Positions 34,461-44,495 of a stretch of 64,000 nucleotides of DNA are shown piece after piece (position 1 is the first letter of the stretch; the number at the start of each line of letters is the position of its first letter). The notes beneath the pieces are model-generated. The model had not been told where the DNA came from and did no database searches. It was given only the letters and a program-made list of their open reading frames with translations. Origin of the DNA: Rapana venosa (lineage: Eukaryota > Mollusca > Gastropoda > Neogastropoda > Muricidae); contig CM054153.1 of NCBI GenBank assembly GCA_028751875.1, forward strand, positions 35,053,226-35,117,225. The letters run 5' to 3'. A program made the translations under genes and the position numbers.

Positions 34461-34466
<6 letters not shown>
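33162..34466 (+). mobile_element. ORF1-only retroelement (no RT), ~1.3 kb
   Basis: A unique segment is bounded on both sides by (CT)n. It has a 90 bp leader, an ORF1-like protein in three overlapping frames (33254-34225), a 210 bp 3' region, AATAAA at 34438-34443 and a tail of three TTGTCA units (34446-34463). No endonuclease or reverse transcriptase sequence lies between ORF and tail, so the element would depend on a partner LINE, as mammalian HAL1-type elements do. It could equally be a LINE with an internal deletion. Confidence 0.55.
33254..34225 (+). pseudogene. ORF1-like protein of a LINE-derived element, frameshifted
   Basis: Frame 1 opens with an ATG at 33254 (AAAATGCC context) and gives about 40 residues (MPVVGLPVTLECML...) ending SFKVDGREHQTVVG before a TGA at 33374. 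The continuing sense is in a second frame (IRLTSNSAS..), with a basic motif CPSQVNRDKIRAERYRK (about 33436-33486). A long acidic, glycine-glutamate-rich and cysteine-containing middle section follows, to a TGA at 33994. A third frame overlapping from 33962 adds a C-terminus with VTLADVMERLQQMTEKAEDV, a predicted helix, ending at TGA 34223-34225. Net protein length if continuous is about 320 residues. Basic N-terminal and helical C-terminal regions suit a nucleic-acid-binding ORF1. The resemblance to mollusc LINE ORF1 is from memory of the motif and is not verified. Confidence 0.45.
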
Positions 34467-34498
<32 letters not shown>

Positions 34499-34501
34499 CT
34501 C

Positions 34502-34532
<31 letters not shown>

Positions 34533-34575
34533 ATTCTATCTATCTATCTATCTCTCGCTCTCGCTCTCGCTCTCT
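34467..34575. repeat. (CT)n and (CTAT)n compound array
   Basis: CT units (34467-34530), then CTAT (34534-34553), then CTCGCT units. Confidence 0.95.
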
Positions 34576-34824
34576 TCCCTTTCGAATGGTAAACAGAGGC
34601 CGACACTGCTTTGGCCTTGTAAATCTCTACTCGTACCTCCACCTATCTCCACCTTGAAGGTTATTTCGTATCATAAGGCGATGGCAAATTGGTTGCAAAA
34701 AAATCTATCTATCTATCTATCTATCTATTTATTCACCCATCTGCATATATATTTATGTTTTTTTCTCTCTTCCCCTCTCCCCTCCCCCCCACCTCCGCCC
34801 CCATCCAGTGAGGACATATCTTAT

Positions 34825-34825
<1 letters not shown>
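34576..34825. other. Short unique stretch with (CTAT)n
   Basis: (CTAT)n at 34704-34730 and a pyrimidine patch at 34764-34805 lie in otherwise unrecognised sequence. Confidence 0.6.

Positions 34826-34880
<55 letters not shown>
34826..34880. repeat. (GA)n microsatellite
   Basis: Nearly pure GA with one GG interruption. Confidence 0.95.
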
Positions 34881-34882
<2 letters not shown>

Positions 34883-35105
34883 ACGACCAAGTACCTTTGA
34901 ACGTTTATACTGGCGATTCAAACCTAGTGGAGATGATCCCAATCCAGATTATGAAACAGTCAATGATACCAGAATATTAGTTATTGATACCAGAAAACAC
35001 AAGTCGTACAGAAGATAAGTTTCACACACACAAAAAGTTGAAAATCGTTTAGAGTTATTTTACATATCTGTGTGCACGGTTTGAAAAACTGTTTCAACAT
35101 GAAGA

Positions 35106-35365
35106 TCACAGTAACCAGTCAAGAGGAAGTGGCAGGTGGACATAGTTTAGGAGACAGGCTTGAACTTGTATTTTCACGTGGGCAATGATAGCAGGGACAA
35201 AACAGGTGGTGTTCAGCTGTCCCTCTGACATAGCAAACCAAGCACACGCTGCATCGTCGGCTAAATGACGACTGCACTTATCATCATTAGTCAGGTCCGT
35301 TAATCCCCAGGCAAAGTCGACAGCGAAGTATTTGAATAGGTAGTTTACGAATACATCATATATCT
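35106..35365 (-). CDS. Candidate terminal exon, unknown gene
   Basis: On the minus strand a pyrimidine-rich acceptor CTTTTACACAG (AG at 35366-35367) precedes an open frame of about 85 codons to a TGA near 35106. The peptide contains VDFAWGLTDLTNDDKCSRHL and ACAWFAMSEGQ, with four cysteines (in KCS, ACA, TCF and ACL). That suggests a secreted or extracellular region. I do not recognise the fold. This part of the window has good consensus, so the open frame is less likely to be an artefact, but 85 codons alone is weak evidence. Confidence 0.3.
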
Positions 35366-35406
35366 CTGTGTAAAAGAGCAGAAGAAGAAACCGCAACACA
35401 CACATT

Positions 35407-35520
<114 letters not shown>

Positions 35521-35599
35521 GTTCCCCTTCTAGTCTCCGAGGTTTACCAATGATGACATTTATGTGTATGCAGCTGTTTTTCCACCCTCACCATCTAGG

Positions 35600-35905
35600 T
35601 AGCCACAGTTCGACCTCGGGGATGGTGTCTCAACCTGTGTGCATGCGTTTTTGACAGTTTGTCACCCGCTCCTACCGGCACACAATGGCCTACTCTTCCG
35701 AAAGGCGGAACTGGTTTTTAACGTGTGCGCAAGATGTTTTGCGTGTATTTGCACACGGGGCCTCGGTTTATAGTTCCATCCGAAGGACAGTGACGATCAG
35801 TTTGATTTTCTCGTCAAACTGGAAAGACAAGGCGAGGCTGGAATGGAACCCAGAACCTCACGGTGTACTTGTTTGGCAGGAGAGCGTCTTAACTGAAAAC
35901 CATCC
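35600..35905 (-). mobile_element. SINE, minus-strand copy
   Basis: Reverse complement of the SINE body: CCGGCACACAATGGCCTAC, AACGTGTGCGCAAGATGTTT, CACGGGGCCTCGGTTTATAG. It ends toward 35905 in a tRNA-like head whose box B reads GGTTCTGGGTTCCATTCC on the minus strand. It faces the plus-strand copy at 36040 across about 140 bp, making an inverted pair. Confidence 0.7.
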
Positions 35906-35960
35906 TGCCTTCTTCCTTCTTCGACATTCATATCAACTAAACACTGAGAAATTGACAGTA

Positions 35961-35965
<5 letters not shown>

Positions 35966-35997
<32 letters not shown>

Positions 35998-36038
35998 GCA
36001 CGCACGCGCGCGCGCGCGCGCGCGCACACACACACACA
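35966..36038. repeat. (CA)n(CGCA)n(CG)n(CA)n array
   Basis: CA, then GCAC, then a pure CG stretch, then CA. Alternating purine-pyrimidine throughout, a strong Z-DNA candidate. Confidence 0.95.
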
Positions 36039-36039
36039 C

Positions 36040-36250
36040 GGATGAGACTATAAACCGAGGCCCCGTGTTCGAACGCATGCAGAACATCTTGCGCACACGT
36101 TAAATCCTGTTCCGTTTTTTGGAAGAGTAGGCCATTGTGTGCCGGTGGAAACAGATGACAAAATTTACACAACCACATACACACGGAGACTGGATGTAAA
36201 AAAGCACATGAGTGCTTATTCCATTATCCTCGATATAAAAGAATAAATAG
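36040..36250 (+). mobile_element. SINE, 3' two thirds
   Basis: Starts at the core GGATGAGACTATAAACCGAG and runs through CGTTAAATCCTGTTCCG, ACAGATGACAAAATTTAC and the tail GACTGGATGTAAAAAAGCAC to AGAATAAATAG. The tRNA-like head is replaced by the CA/CG array at its left edge. Confidence 0.75.
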
Positions 36251-36259
36251 AAAAAAAAT

Positions 36260-36308
36260 ACACGCACGCACGCACGCGCGCACGCGCGCGCGCGCGCACA
36301 CACACACA

Positions 36309-36341
<33 letters not shown>

Positions 36342-36342
36342 G
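36260..36342. repeat. (GCAC)n(CG)n(CA)n array
   Basis: The same composition and order as the array at 35966-36038. It also sits directly at a SINE boundary. Confidence 0.95.
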
Positions 36343-36359
36343 ACAGGAAACGAACAAGA

Positions 36360-36695
36360 TGGGACGGGATAGCCTTGTGGTTAGAACATTGCGCTCGCAA
36401 TCTGACGACCCGGGTTCGATTCCCGTTCAAGAGGATATTTTCCCCTGGAGTTAACATCAGTGCAGATCCACTCTTCCCAAAAGTCCTTTGGATGAGACTA
36501 TAAACCTAGACCCCGTGCGCGAACGCACGCAGAACATCTTGCACACACGTTAAATCCTGTTCGCTTTTTGTAAGAGTAGGCCATTGTGTACCGGTGGGAA
36601 CAGATGACAGAATTTACAAAACTGCATACACACAGGGATTGGATGTAAAAAAGCACATGAGTGCTTATTCCATTATCCTCAATATAAATGAAATT
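36360..36695 (+). mobile_element. tRNA-derived SINE, full-length copy
   Basis: The head resembles a tRNA: box A-like TAGCCTTGTGGTTAGAACA (36370-36388) and box B GGGTTCGATTCC (36413-36424), the RNA polymerase III promoter elements. A conserved core follows, GGATGAGACTATAAACC (36491-36507), then a LINE-like tail domain CACATGAGTGCTTATTCCAT to about 36695. Roughly 335 bp. Other copies in the window are at 35600, 36040, 47440, 60595 and 25525, with tails at 23, 1250 and 32382, so this is the dominant SINE family here. The family name is not asserted. Confidence 0.8.
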
Positions 36696-36699
36696 TTTA

Positions 36700-37069
36700 A
36701 AAAGTGAACAAGAAAAGAAGAAAAAACACACCACCATAATGAAAAAAGACACTTACTGCCAGCATTAGTTGACTTAGCCACTTATCCTCACATAAGAAGC
36801 ACAGAAACAGCAAGCCAACTTTAAGAATCTTCATAGATAGTCACAAGAGCAGTGCAGTGTTTTTGTAATCCCATGCAAGGTATCACCAATGTCTCATTCT
36901 GCGGTTATCCACAGCGCTTGCTTCAATCGTGTCAATAGGCCGAATCATCGAGCATACACACCTGAGCTGCTTCACAACTCCCTCCCTCAAACCACCCCAT
37001 GCTTCTTGCTCCTGAACCAGGTGACACACGCAACAGTGGAGAGAACTCACGCTCACTCACACACACGCA

Positions 37070-37102
<33 letters not shown>

Positions 37103-37645
37103 CACAGAGTGATTGGCCTTTGGGCTGGATGGCAGCAGGGTGTGTCTCTCTGTGTTTGATTGTTGTTTTTGTGCATTTTTACTCTGTTCAGGAAAACAAA
37201 TGTTATATCTATGTGTTTGTGACTGCACCGTGCATTGACTGGTCAGATTAGTTTTCCTTAATATCCTTTACATTTTGAATTACTTTAAATTATAATTTTC
37301 ATTTTCTGATAAATTTTCGAAGTTTCAATTGACTGTATGATTTGTGTTCAAATGGTATTGCTGGTCCTTGTGACCCATTTTACTGTAACCCTGCTGCCCG
37401 GTGAAAAATTGCACGTGAAACACGAACTCGGGGGCATCACAACTACCCAGCGTTCCTTCTTCCACCGATATGACACTAACTGCTGAAGATTTGAGAGCAT
37501 TGCTCTCACATGGGTTTTACGATATACCAGACAAACTTAAACAACATATTTTAACCTTTGGAATCAACTGCCGCAAAACTAGACGAGGAATCCGTGCCGG
37601 CAGACGTCATCGCCTGCAGCCCCCTACAACCGTCTCCCTCCTCGC
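36700..37645. other. Unique AT-rich sequence with (CA)n at 37060-37101
   Basis: No open frame with a recognisable motif. The CA run is preceded by ACTC/ACGC units. Confidence 0.6.
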
Positions 37646-37649
37646 TTCT

Positions 37650-37836
37650 AATAATATAATAATTTATGGAATTTATATAGCGCTGAATCTTGTAAATAAA
37701 CAAACAAATCGAAGCGCTTGCACTCAATCATTTACAGGCATGCAACTCTCCTTAAACATAATGAACAGATTTCAAAACCATGCGCGCGCACGTATGCACG
37801 CATGCAAGCACACACACGCACGCACACACACACACG

Positions 37837-37877
<41 letters not shown>

Positions 37878-40800
37878 ACACACACACACTCGGAACAACA
37901 CTTAGAAGGTGAAAGATGCTGTTGAAAATTAGGGACAGATATGTGGGGGGAAAGTCTCAGGTAGGAAATAAGTGTGTTTTGAGGCTGGATTTGAAGGTAT
38001 CCAGTGAAGGCTTTTGGCGAAGTGAAAGAGGGAGGTCATTCCAGGTGGATGGACCAGAAACAGAGAAGGAGCGACGGCCAACAGTGGTTTGTTTGAATCT
38101 GGGTGTTCGAAAGCACAAAGCATCTGCGGCTGAACGAAGGGAACGGGATGGAGTGTACAGGTGAAGACAGTTACAGAGATAAGAGGGTGCAGATTTGTGG
38201 AGACATTTGAAACAGAGGGTATTGATTTTATACTCCAGTCTTTGTGAGACAGGCAGCCAGTGAATGATCGCAGAAGAGGAGTGATGTGTTCAGATTTTTT
38301 TCTTTCTTAGGACCAGTCGAGCTGCAGAGTTTTGTATGCATTGAAGAGAGTGGATAGATGATGCTGGTAGGCCAGCCAAAAGAGAATTACAGTAGACTAA
38401 ACGTGAAAGAATGAGAGATGTGACAAGCTTGGAAGTTGCATCAGTGGACAGATACTTGCGAATCGCGCTTATGCGCGTAATTGATAGTAGCAAGACTGGC
38501 AGGTCTGGGTGATGAATTTTTTCATAGAGAGTGTGTTGTCAAGAACTACTCCTAAATACTTCACAGAGTTGGACAAAGGAACTGACGTATTGCCGAATTC
38601 TATTGAAGTTTTTGCGATAGAGGAAAGTTTATGTTGGGGCCCTATGAGCATGGCTTCGGTTTTTTCGGCATTAAGTTGTAACTTGTTCTGAGTCATCCAG
38701 TTTTGATTGTTTTGAAGGCAGTAGGACATATTTGTCGGGAGGGGGGCCCAAGTTTTAAAACAGTACCACTGCACTGAAGCTGATTTATCATCGTCTAGAA
38801 ATGAGGGAAAAAAATATGGTGGGGGAAATTATTATATGTAGGTGGCGGGTGTAAAAAGTAAAGAGAAGGGGGCCCCAGACTGACCCCTTTGGGGGACCCC
38901 CCCAAAAAAATTTTTTCCCTTTTTTTTTTTTTAAAAAAAACAAGGTTTTTGTTTGAATTTTGTTTACAATAACTTTCGGGAAAACCTGTCTGTGAGGATA
39001 AAGTAAACCGGGTGGGGCTGTGCCGTTAAAAACCAAACGTATTTTGGGGGCCGAGAAAGAAAAATTTGGGAAGGATCTATGGTATCAAACTGCAGAAAAG
39101 TCAAGAAGAGTGGGGGGGAAATTTTTTCCCTGCATCAGAAGCAAGTAGAAGTGTATCTAAAGTGGGGACAAAGGGTGGTTTTGGGTGCTGGGGTTTGGGG
39201 GCGATAGGAAAGTTTAAAAAAGTGGGAAGGAGATCTTTGGAAAAGAAGGGGACTGTTTGAGCTGTTTGAGAAGGGATTTTTTCCTAGTATTTTAGAGTCA
39301 AAGGGTAAGTTTGGGGACACCCCTTTAAAATTCTTCAAAAATTTTGGGTTTTTCGGGGGCGTGTTTTTTTCATTAGGGGGTGTAACTATTGCGGGTTTTA
39401 AAGAGCTGAGGGGAAAATTTTCCCTGACACAAGAGATGATTTTATTTTTTTTAGTGATAATAGGTACAAGTTGTGGGGGGGAAATTTTTGGGGAAAAAAA
39501 ACCCGGGGCGGGGGTATGGGATAAAGGTCGCATGTTTTTAAAGTCTTTTTCCTTCAAAATTGTCATGATTTTTTTTTCCCACTTGTGGGAGGGGAAGGAA
39601 AAGAGGGGGATTTCCCATTTAAAACGGGGGACAGGAGGCGCAGGCGGGGAATTGATCTGGCCCCTTCTGGAGCGTATGTTTCGAACTTGTCTGAAAAAAA
39701 AGGGAAAGGAAAATATGGAGGGAAAGTTCAAACGGGCTGGGGTGTTTGGGCAAAAGGGGGTTGTTTTTGCAGACCCAAAGGGTTTTGGGGGTTTGGGGGA
39801 AAAAAAGAGATTTTAGGGATGTAGCACAGAAAATTTTGGGAAGAGTAGTAGTCTGTTTTTGGGCTAAATGGTTAATATTTGATTTTGTTTATTTTTTTTT
39901 TGGGAAAAAGCTTTTTTGTTGATTTGGGTTTTTTGATTTTCCCCCACTGCCTTTCTAGTTGCCGGCGTTTGCGTTTCCCCTATCAAATGTCGGGGGTATC
40001 CCATGGCGCACAGGGTCTGTCGGGGAAAGGAATGATCGTAGGAGGGCATGTTCATCAACCAGTTGGGGGAGAAAAAAGGTTATAGGGGATCAGAGGGGCC
40101 ATGGGTCAGGGGTTTTGTGAAAAACGTTGGGAAGCTTGGGGGGGGAAAAGGGTAGAATGTCTAAGGCCTTAAGTTTGGCGAAAAGTAAAATATTTCTTTT
40201 TCTGACAGGTTTTGTGATTTGAGATGGAAAAAAAAAGGCGGAATGATCAGAATGTATTTTCGTGGGTGACAAAAACCCAGATGTCCCAAGTTTAAAATGA
40301 AGCATTATTTAATAAAGCCAGTCTAAAATATGACCAGATCTGTGCTTTGTTTTCGTTCCCATTTGGGAGAGGGAGAAGGGGTTGGACGAGAAAAGAAAGA
40401 CTTTTAAATTTCGGGAAAAGGGATTTGGTTTTTCGAAAGGGAATTTTGAAGTAACCAAGAATTTTTAAGTTTAGGGAGAGAGGTTTGTATGGTCGAGGAG
40501 TGCCGGGAAAATTCTTGGTGAAAAAGAAGAAGTTAGGTTTTTTTTTACGGTGGGAGGGTGGCCGGAAAAAGGCGCAGATAGTAATAGAGTGGCCAGGTAT
40601 TTTGAGATTGATTTCGCAAATTCAAAAGATTCATTGAGAATTGAAGGTTGTGACTGAAAGAAAGAGAGGGTTTCCCAAATGTGTTTTTGGGGAAGATGGC
40701 AATCCCACCTCTCGAGAGGTCGGGGAAACAAAAAATTTTTTATACCGGGGGAAAGTCAGCTTTTTTTTTTTTGGGGCTCATGGAATTTTTGGTTTAACCC

Positions 40801-41450
40801 AAAATTTTTCGGTGGGGGAATTTTTAGTCAATTTTTTTTTTCCAGAGATGAAATGGGAAATGTAGTCGCTTTTCCATTTGGACAGACAGGGCTGCAAATT
40901 GAACAAAAAAACTTGAAGGGGATCTGAAGGAGGGGGGAGAGGTTGAAGAAGAAAGGGTGAGTTTGGACAAGCATCAGAGGGGAAAAGGAAAAAGGCGATA
41001 GGGGAGATGTGGCTAGGGGAAAAACAAAAAAGAGTTTTTGGGTGGTGAATTTAGGGAGTAAAGAAGGGGTGTTGATTTTTTAAAGTGGCTAATTTAGAGG
41101 GTTTTGTGTTTGAAAAACATCATGATGTTTCCAATCACCCTCATCAGTACAAAAAAAAATTTTTCAGAGTCACAAAAAAACAGAACAGTGAACAGCTGAA
41201 GGGGCGGGGGGTTTGGGATGGGAAAATGTTTGGGGGAAAATTTTGGTTTGGGTTTGGGGGGGGCCGGGGGGGTGGGTGGACTTTGGTTGGTTGGTTTTTG
41301 GCGGCGATAACCAAAGGTTTTTAAGGGGGAAAAAAAGGAGCAAGGTGAGGGGAAAACCAGGGGAAACCCCCCAACTCTAAGTCCCGCCGTTTCCCGGCCT
41401 GGTTTTCCCGAAAACAAATAGTCTTTTAAGGGGGTTTTTGGGGTTCGTTT
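37650..41450 (-). pseudogene. LINE F: near full-length L2-like LINE (APE-RT)
   Basis: Read on the minus strand. Endonuclease region: from about 41410 (FVLMRVIGNIM at 41160) through SFSLF-type fragments, PGHSITICAFFRPPSHRKK (about 40600-40545) and FLVTSKFPFEKP, to SDHSAFFFPSQI (about 40250). Linker: SYDHSFPRQTLCAMGYP (40045-39995). RT: LVPIITK.. and PAIVTP (39470-39380), KNFKGVSPNLPFDSKILGK (about 39325-39270), a DTIDP-like motif (39080), PPKGSVWGPLLFTFY (38905-38860), then LNAEKTEAMLIGP (38670-38630) and VKYLGVVLDNTLS (38580-38540). The C-terminus has SRLVYCNSLLAGLP and AARLVLRKK (38395-38310), then HWLPVSQRLEYK in another frame and STWNDLPLSLRQ. The 3' end (37650-37740) carries AGCGCTATATAAATTCC and ATT repeats. 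Most breaks fall in homopolymers between 38735 and 41450. From 37925 to 38730 the sequence is cleaner, with one base missing near 38260. Confidence 0.85.
37780..37893. repeat. (CA)n/(GCAC)n array within the LINE F 3' region
   Basis: GCAC units pass into long CA. It lies between the C-terminal coding part and the ATATAAA tail of LINE F, so it is inside the element's 3' untranslated region or replaced part of it. Confidence 0.9.
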
Positions 41451-41454
41451 TTGA

Positions 41455-42085
41455 ACAATTTGGGGTATTTTGGGTTTTTAACGGGGGGGGGGCAGTAAGG
41501 GGCCAGATTAAAAAGGGTCGCAAGGCCAGCACAGTCAGGTAAACACAATTCATAATCGAAATCGAAAAATTTTAAAAAAAATTTAAACAAAGATGAAAAT
41601 TTTAAATCGAAACATCTCCCAAAAAATAGATAATAACAAAGAAAAAAAGTTTCCCGAACCCAAACCCTTTTTAGGGTGAAAACACGAACAAGAAGATGTA
41701 AAAATTTTTTGGGGAAAAAAAGCAGAAAAACACACACATCCAGATTCGACAAAGAGCCCCCACACAGTGCTTTCCGACAGGCGCAAAGGCAGATTACATC
41801 TTTGAGCATACCGCAAACCCCCTTAACCAAGGGGCAACCCCTTCCCTTTTCCCCCTTTTATCAACCTTTCTTTTCCTTTGTAAAAGACTTTGACAAAAAG
41901 TTTTCTGATGTTATTTTTTATCGCGTGTGTATGAAACTGTAAATCCCCCCAAATTGCCCAGTTTTTTTCACCAGGGTTCTTTCCCTGATTTTCCCCCCAA
42001 ATTTTTTTTGCTCTCCCCCTCTCCACATCTCTACCATCGCCTTAAACCACTTCCTTGACAGTTATCCTTTAAAACCCAGAGCAAC
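41455..42085. other. Spacer between head-to-head LINEs E and F
   Basis: Poor consensus with an open minus-strand frame (41426-41830) rich in F/L/C and no motif. It may include the 5' ends of both elements. Confidence 0.4.
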
Positions 42086-42089
42086 ATCA

Positions 42090-44495
42090 ACCCCCCGCCC
42101 CCTTCAAAACCCCCTTAGCATGTGGGTTTTTCAGGGTGCCAAAATGTCTGCCCAGAAGGTTAAAACGAAACCAATTTCTGATTTCGTCCCCTGAACAAAT
42201 ATTGTATAAAAATTTCTTACAGAAAAACCCGGGTTAAAAACCCCCGGTCATGAAAAAGAAAAAAAAAACAACTGACACCACCTGGTTTAAAAATGTTTCT
42301 CTTCCCCGACCCCCCTTTGGGGGTTTGGGATTTTCCATCGTTTATAAAGATCACTCAACCTGTTTTTTCTTCCCGTCACTCCCTTTCTTTTTCACCTGGA
42401 ATTTTTGGGAAATTTGTGAAAAATCAAACCCCAAAACACCTGGCCCCCCCTATTTTTTATTTCTGTTTTTACCGGGCCACCCCAAGCCGTAAGAATAATC
42501 TAATCTTTCCCTTTTCCAACAAAAGTTTTAGTCACTCCTGGATCACACAAAACCCCCTCTCCCAGAAGCTTATTTATTCTCGGGGACTTTAACTTTCCCC
42601 CTTTGTTAAAACCAATTTTTCTTCCCACGTCAAACGTCTTTTTTTCTTTCCCTTTTTTCAAACCACTCTCCTTTTCATAGGTAAAAAAAAGCAACGCCCC
42701 CCCAGATCAGGGAAAAATTTTAGACTGGCAATTTTGAAAAATTTCCCCCAAAATCTGATCACTCGTATCTATCATTTTAAAGAACTACTTTTGATCATTT
42801 TTCCCCCTGTTCTTTTTTTTCTTTAAAATTGCAAAGCCTATTCCCGGGAAAAAAAAAAGGTTTTGTTCACCCGTCGCAACCTCAAGACCATAATATTCAA
42901 ACTTTTTCTTCACAAGCTGCTAAACGCCTATCACAAACCTCTGACCACAATAACCCCTTTTAACACTACAATGATGTCTCAGCCAACTGCTTGATGAGCA
43001 TGCACCTCCCACTGACCGTCTCCTGCCTAAATAGGCCATGTGCGCCATGGTACACCCATGACATTCTGGTCGCAAAGCGCAAACGCAGGAAACTAGAGCG
43101 GCAGGGGCGAAAAGCAAAAACGGAAATTAAAAAAGCAGCTCTTCCGAAAACAAGTAAACAAAGTCAGTCTTTAATTCTTTCAGAAAAAACAAAGTATTCC
43201 CTTTTCTCAATTCTTGATGCCACTCAATGAAATCCCCTTTTCTCTCACATCTCCTTCTTGGATCTTGTGAAGGCAAGCCCTCTGCCTTCCATCCACAACC
43301 ACTCTGAACTTCCTTCTATATTTTCTGCATTCTTTTCTAAAGAAGTCCATAACATTCGCTCCAAACTGAATCAGACCCTTTCCACCTGCACTTCCTGACC
43401 CCCAATTCTCTGGCACTCCTCTCCTTTCTTTCATCCGACAAGTGAAAAGAAATCACGATAAATTCTGAAAAAAATTGACTATGAAATCATTGGATCTTGA
43501 TCCCAACCTGCTTCTCTTTTCAAAACAGTGCCTACCACAACTTATACCCACTATCACGAAAATAGTGAACTCATCTCTTGTTCCAGGAAATGTTCCATCA
43601 GCTCTCAAAACTGCTTTAGTCACACCTCTACTTCAAAAGCATGACCTTGACCCTAACATTTTTGAAAAATATAGACCTGTTTTTCCAATCTACCTTTCAT
43701 TTCTAAAGTCCTTTAAAAAAATAGTTCTCAAACAGCTCAACAACCACCTTCTCTCCAACAATCTTCTTTCCCGATTCAGTCCGCCTATCGCGTCAACCAC
43801 AGCACTGAAACCACCCTAGTACACACTTTAAACATGCTTCTACTAGCTTCTGACTAGGGAAAAAATTTTCCCTTCTCACTCTACTCGACTTATCGGCAAC
43901 TTCGATACTATAGACCACTCAATTCTTCTCTCCCGTCTTCAAAAAACTTCGGTGTTACTGGCACAGCCATCACCTGGTTTTATTTCATACCTTACTGACC
44001 GATTCAGACAGTTGCATAAACAGATTCAATCAATGCCGTTGCCAAACTAAATGCCGAGTCCCCCACAGGGATCAGTTCAAGCCCTGTCTGTTCACTCTTT
44101 TACACTGCCCCCCTGTCACATATAAAAAACGTCATCAAATCAACCATCATTTTTTTCGCAGATGACTCTCAGATTCAAAGCAGTGTTTACTCCTGAAAAT
44201 CTGCCTTCTCTCCTGCAAATATGCCCCACTGCTTTGAAGATATTCAAAATTGGAAAGACACAGAACAAATAACAGCTAATGCAGATAAAACCGAAGCCAT
44301 GCTTGTAGGAAACCCAAAAACAAACTCCTTCCATTACAACAGCTTCAGTAGAACTTGCAATCATCAGTCCCTCCCAAACCACGCTGGAAGTATCTAGGTG
44401 TTTTGTTATCGACAACACCTCTCTAAGCAAAAATTCATCACCCAGAAATGTCAAATCGTGCTACTATCAGTTACGGCGTTTTAGTGCAATTCAAA
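42090..44495 (+). pseudogene. LINE E: L2-like LINE, truncated inside RT by poly-C
   Basis: Endonuclease: a GAKMSA..-type opening near 42138, FPRP/GGLGFSIVYKDH (about 42305-42357), APPIFYFCFYRATPSRKNN (42440-42498), and an ILGDFNF-like motif at 42574-42594 broken by one base. Linker: LLDEHAPPTDRL (42987-43020), PCAPWYTHDILVAKRKRR (43036-43090), ILSEKTKYSLFSILDATQ (43173-43226). RT: CLPQLIPTITKIVNSSLVP (43519-43580), ALKTALVTPLLQK (43605-43640), IFEKYRPVF, a TIDHSILLSRL motif (about 43911-43943), YLTDRF, CRVPTGISSS in place of the usual GVPQGS region, and catalytic FFADDSQIQ (44154-44180). Then ENLPSL, NADKTEAMLVG (44279-44311) and a broken YLGV region to 44490. The sequence ends abruptly at 44495, so thumb and C-terminus are missing. 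Same clade as LINE F but clearly a different copy. Confidence 0.85.

Noticed and set aside
36360..36430. Functional tRNA gene
   Set aside because: Box A and box B are present, but no acceptor stem pairs and the sequence continues into the SINE core, so it is a SINE head.
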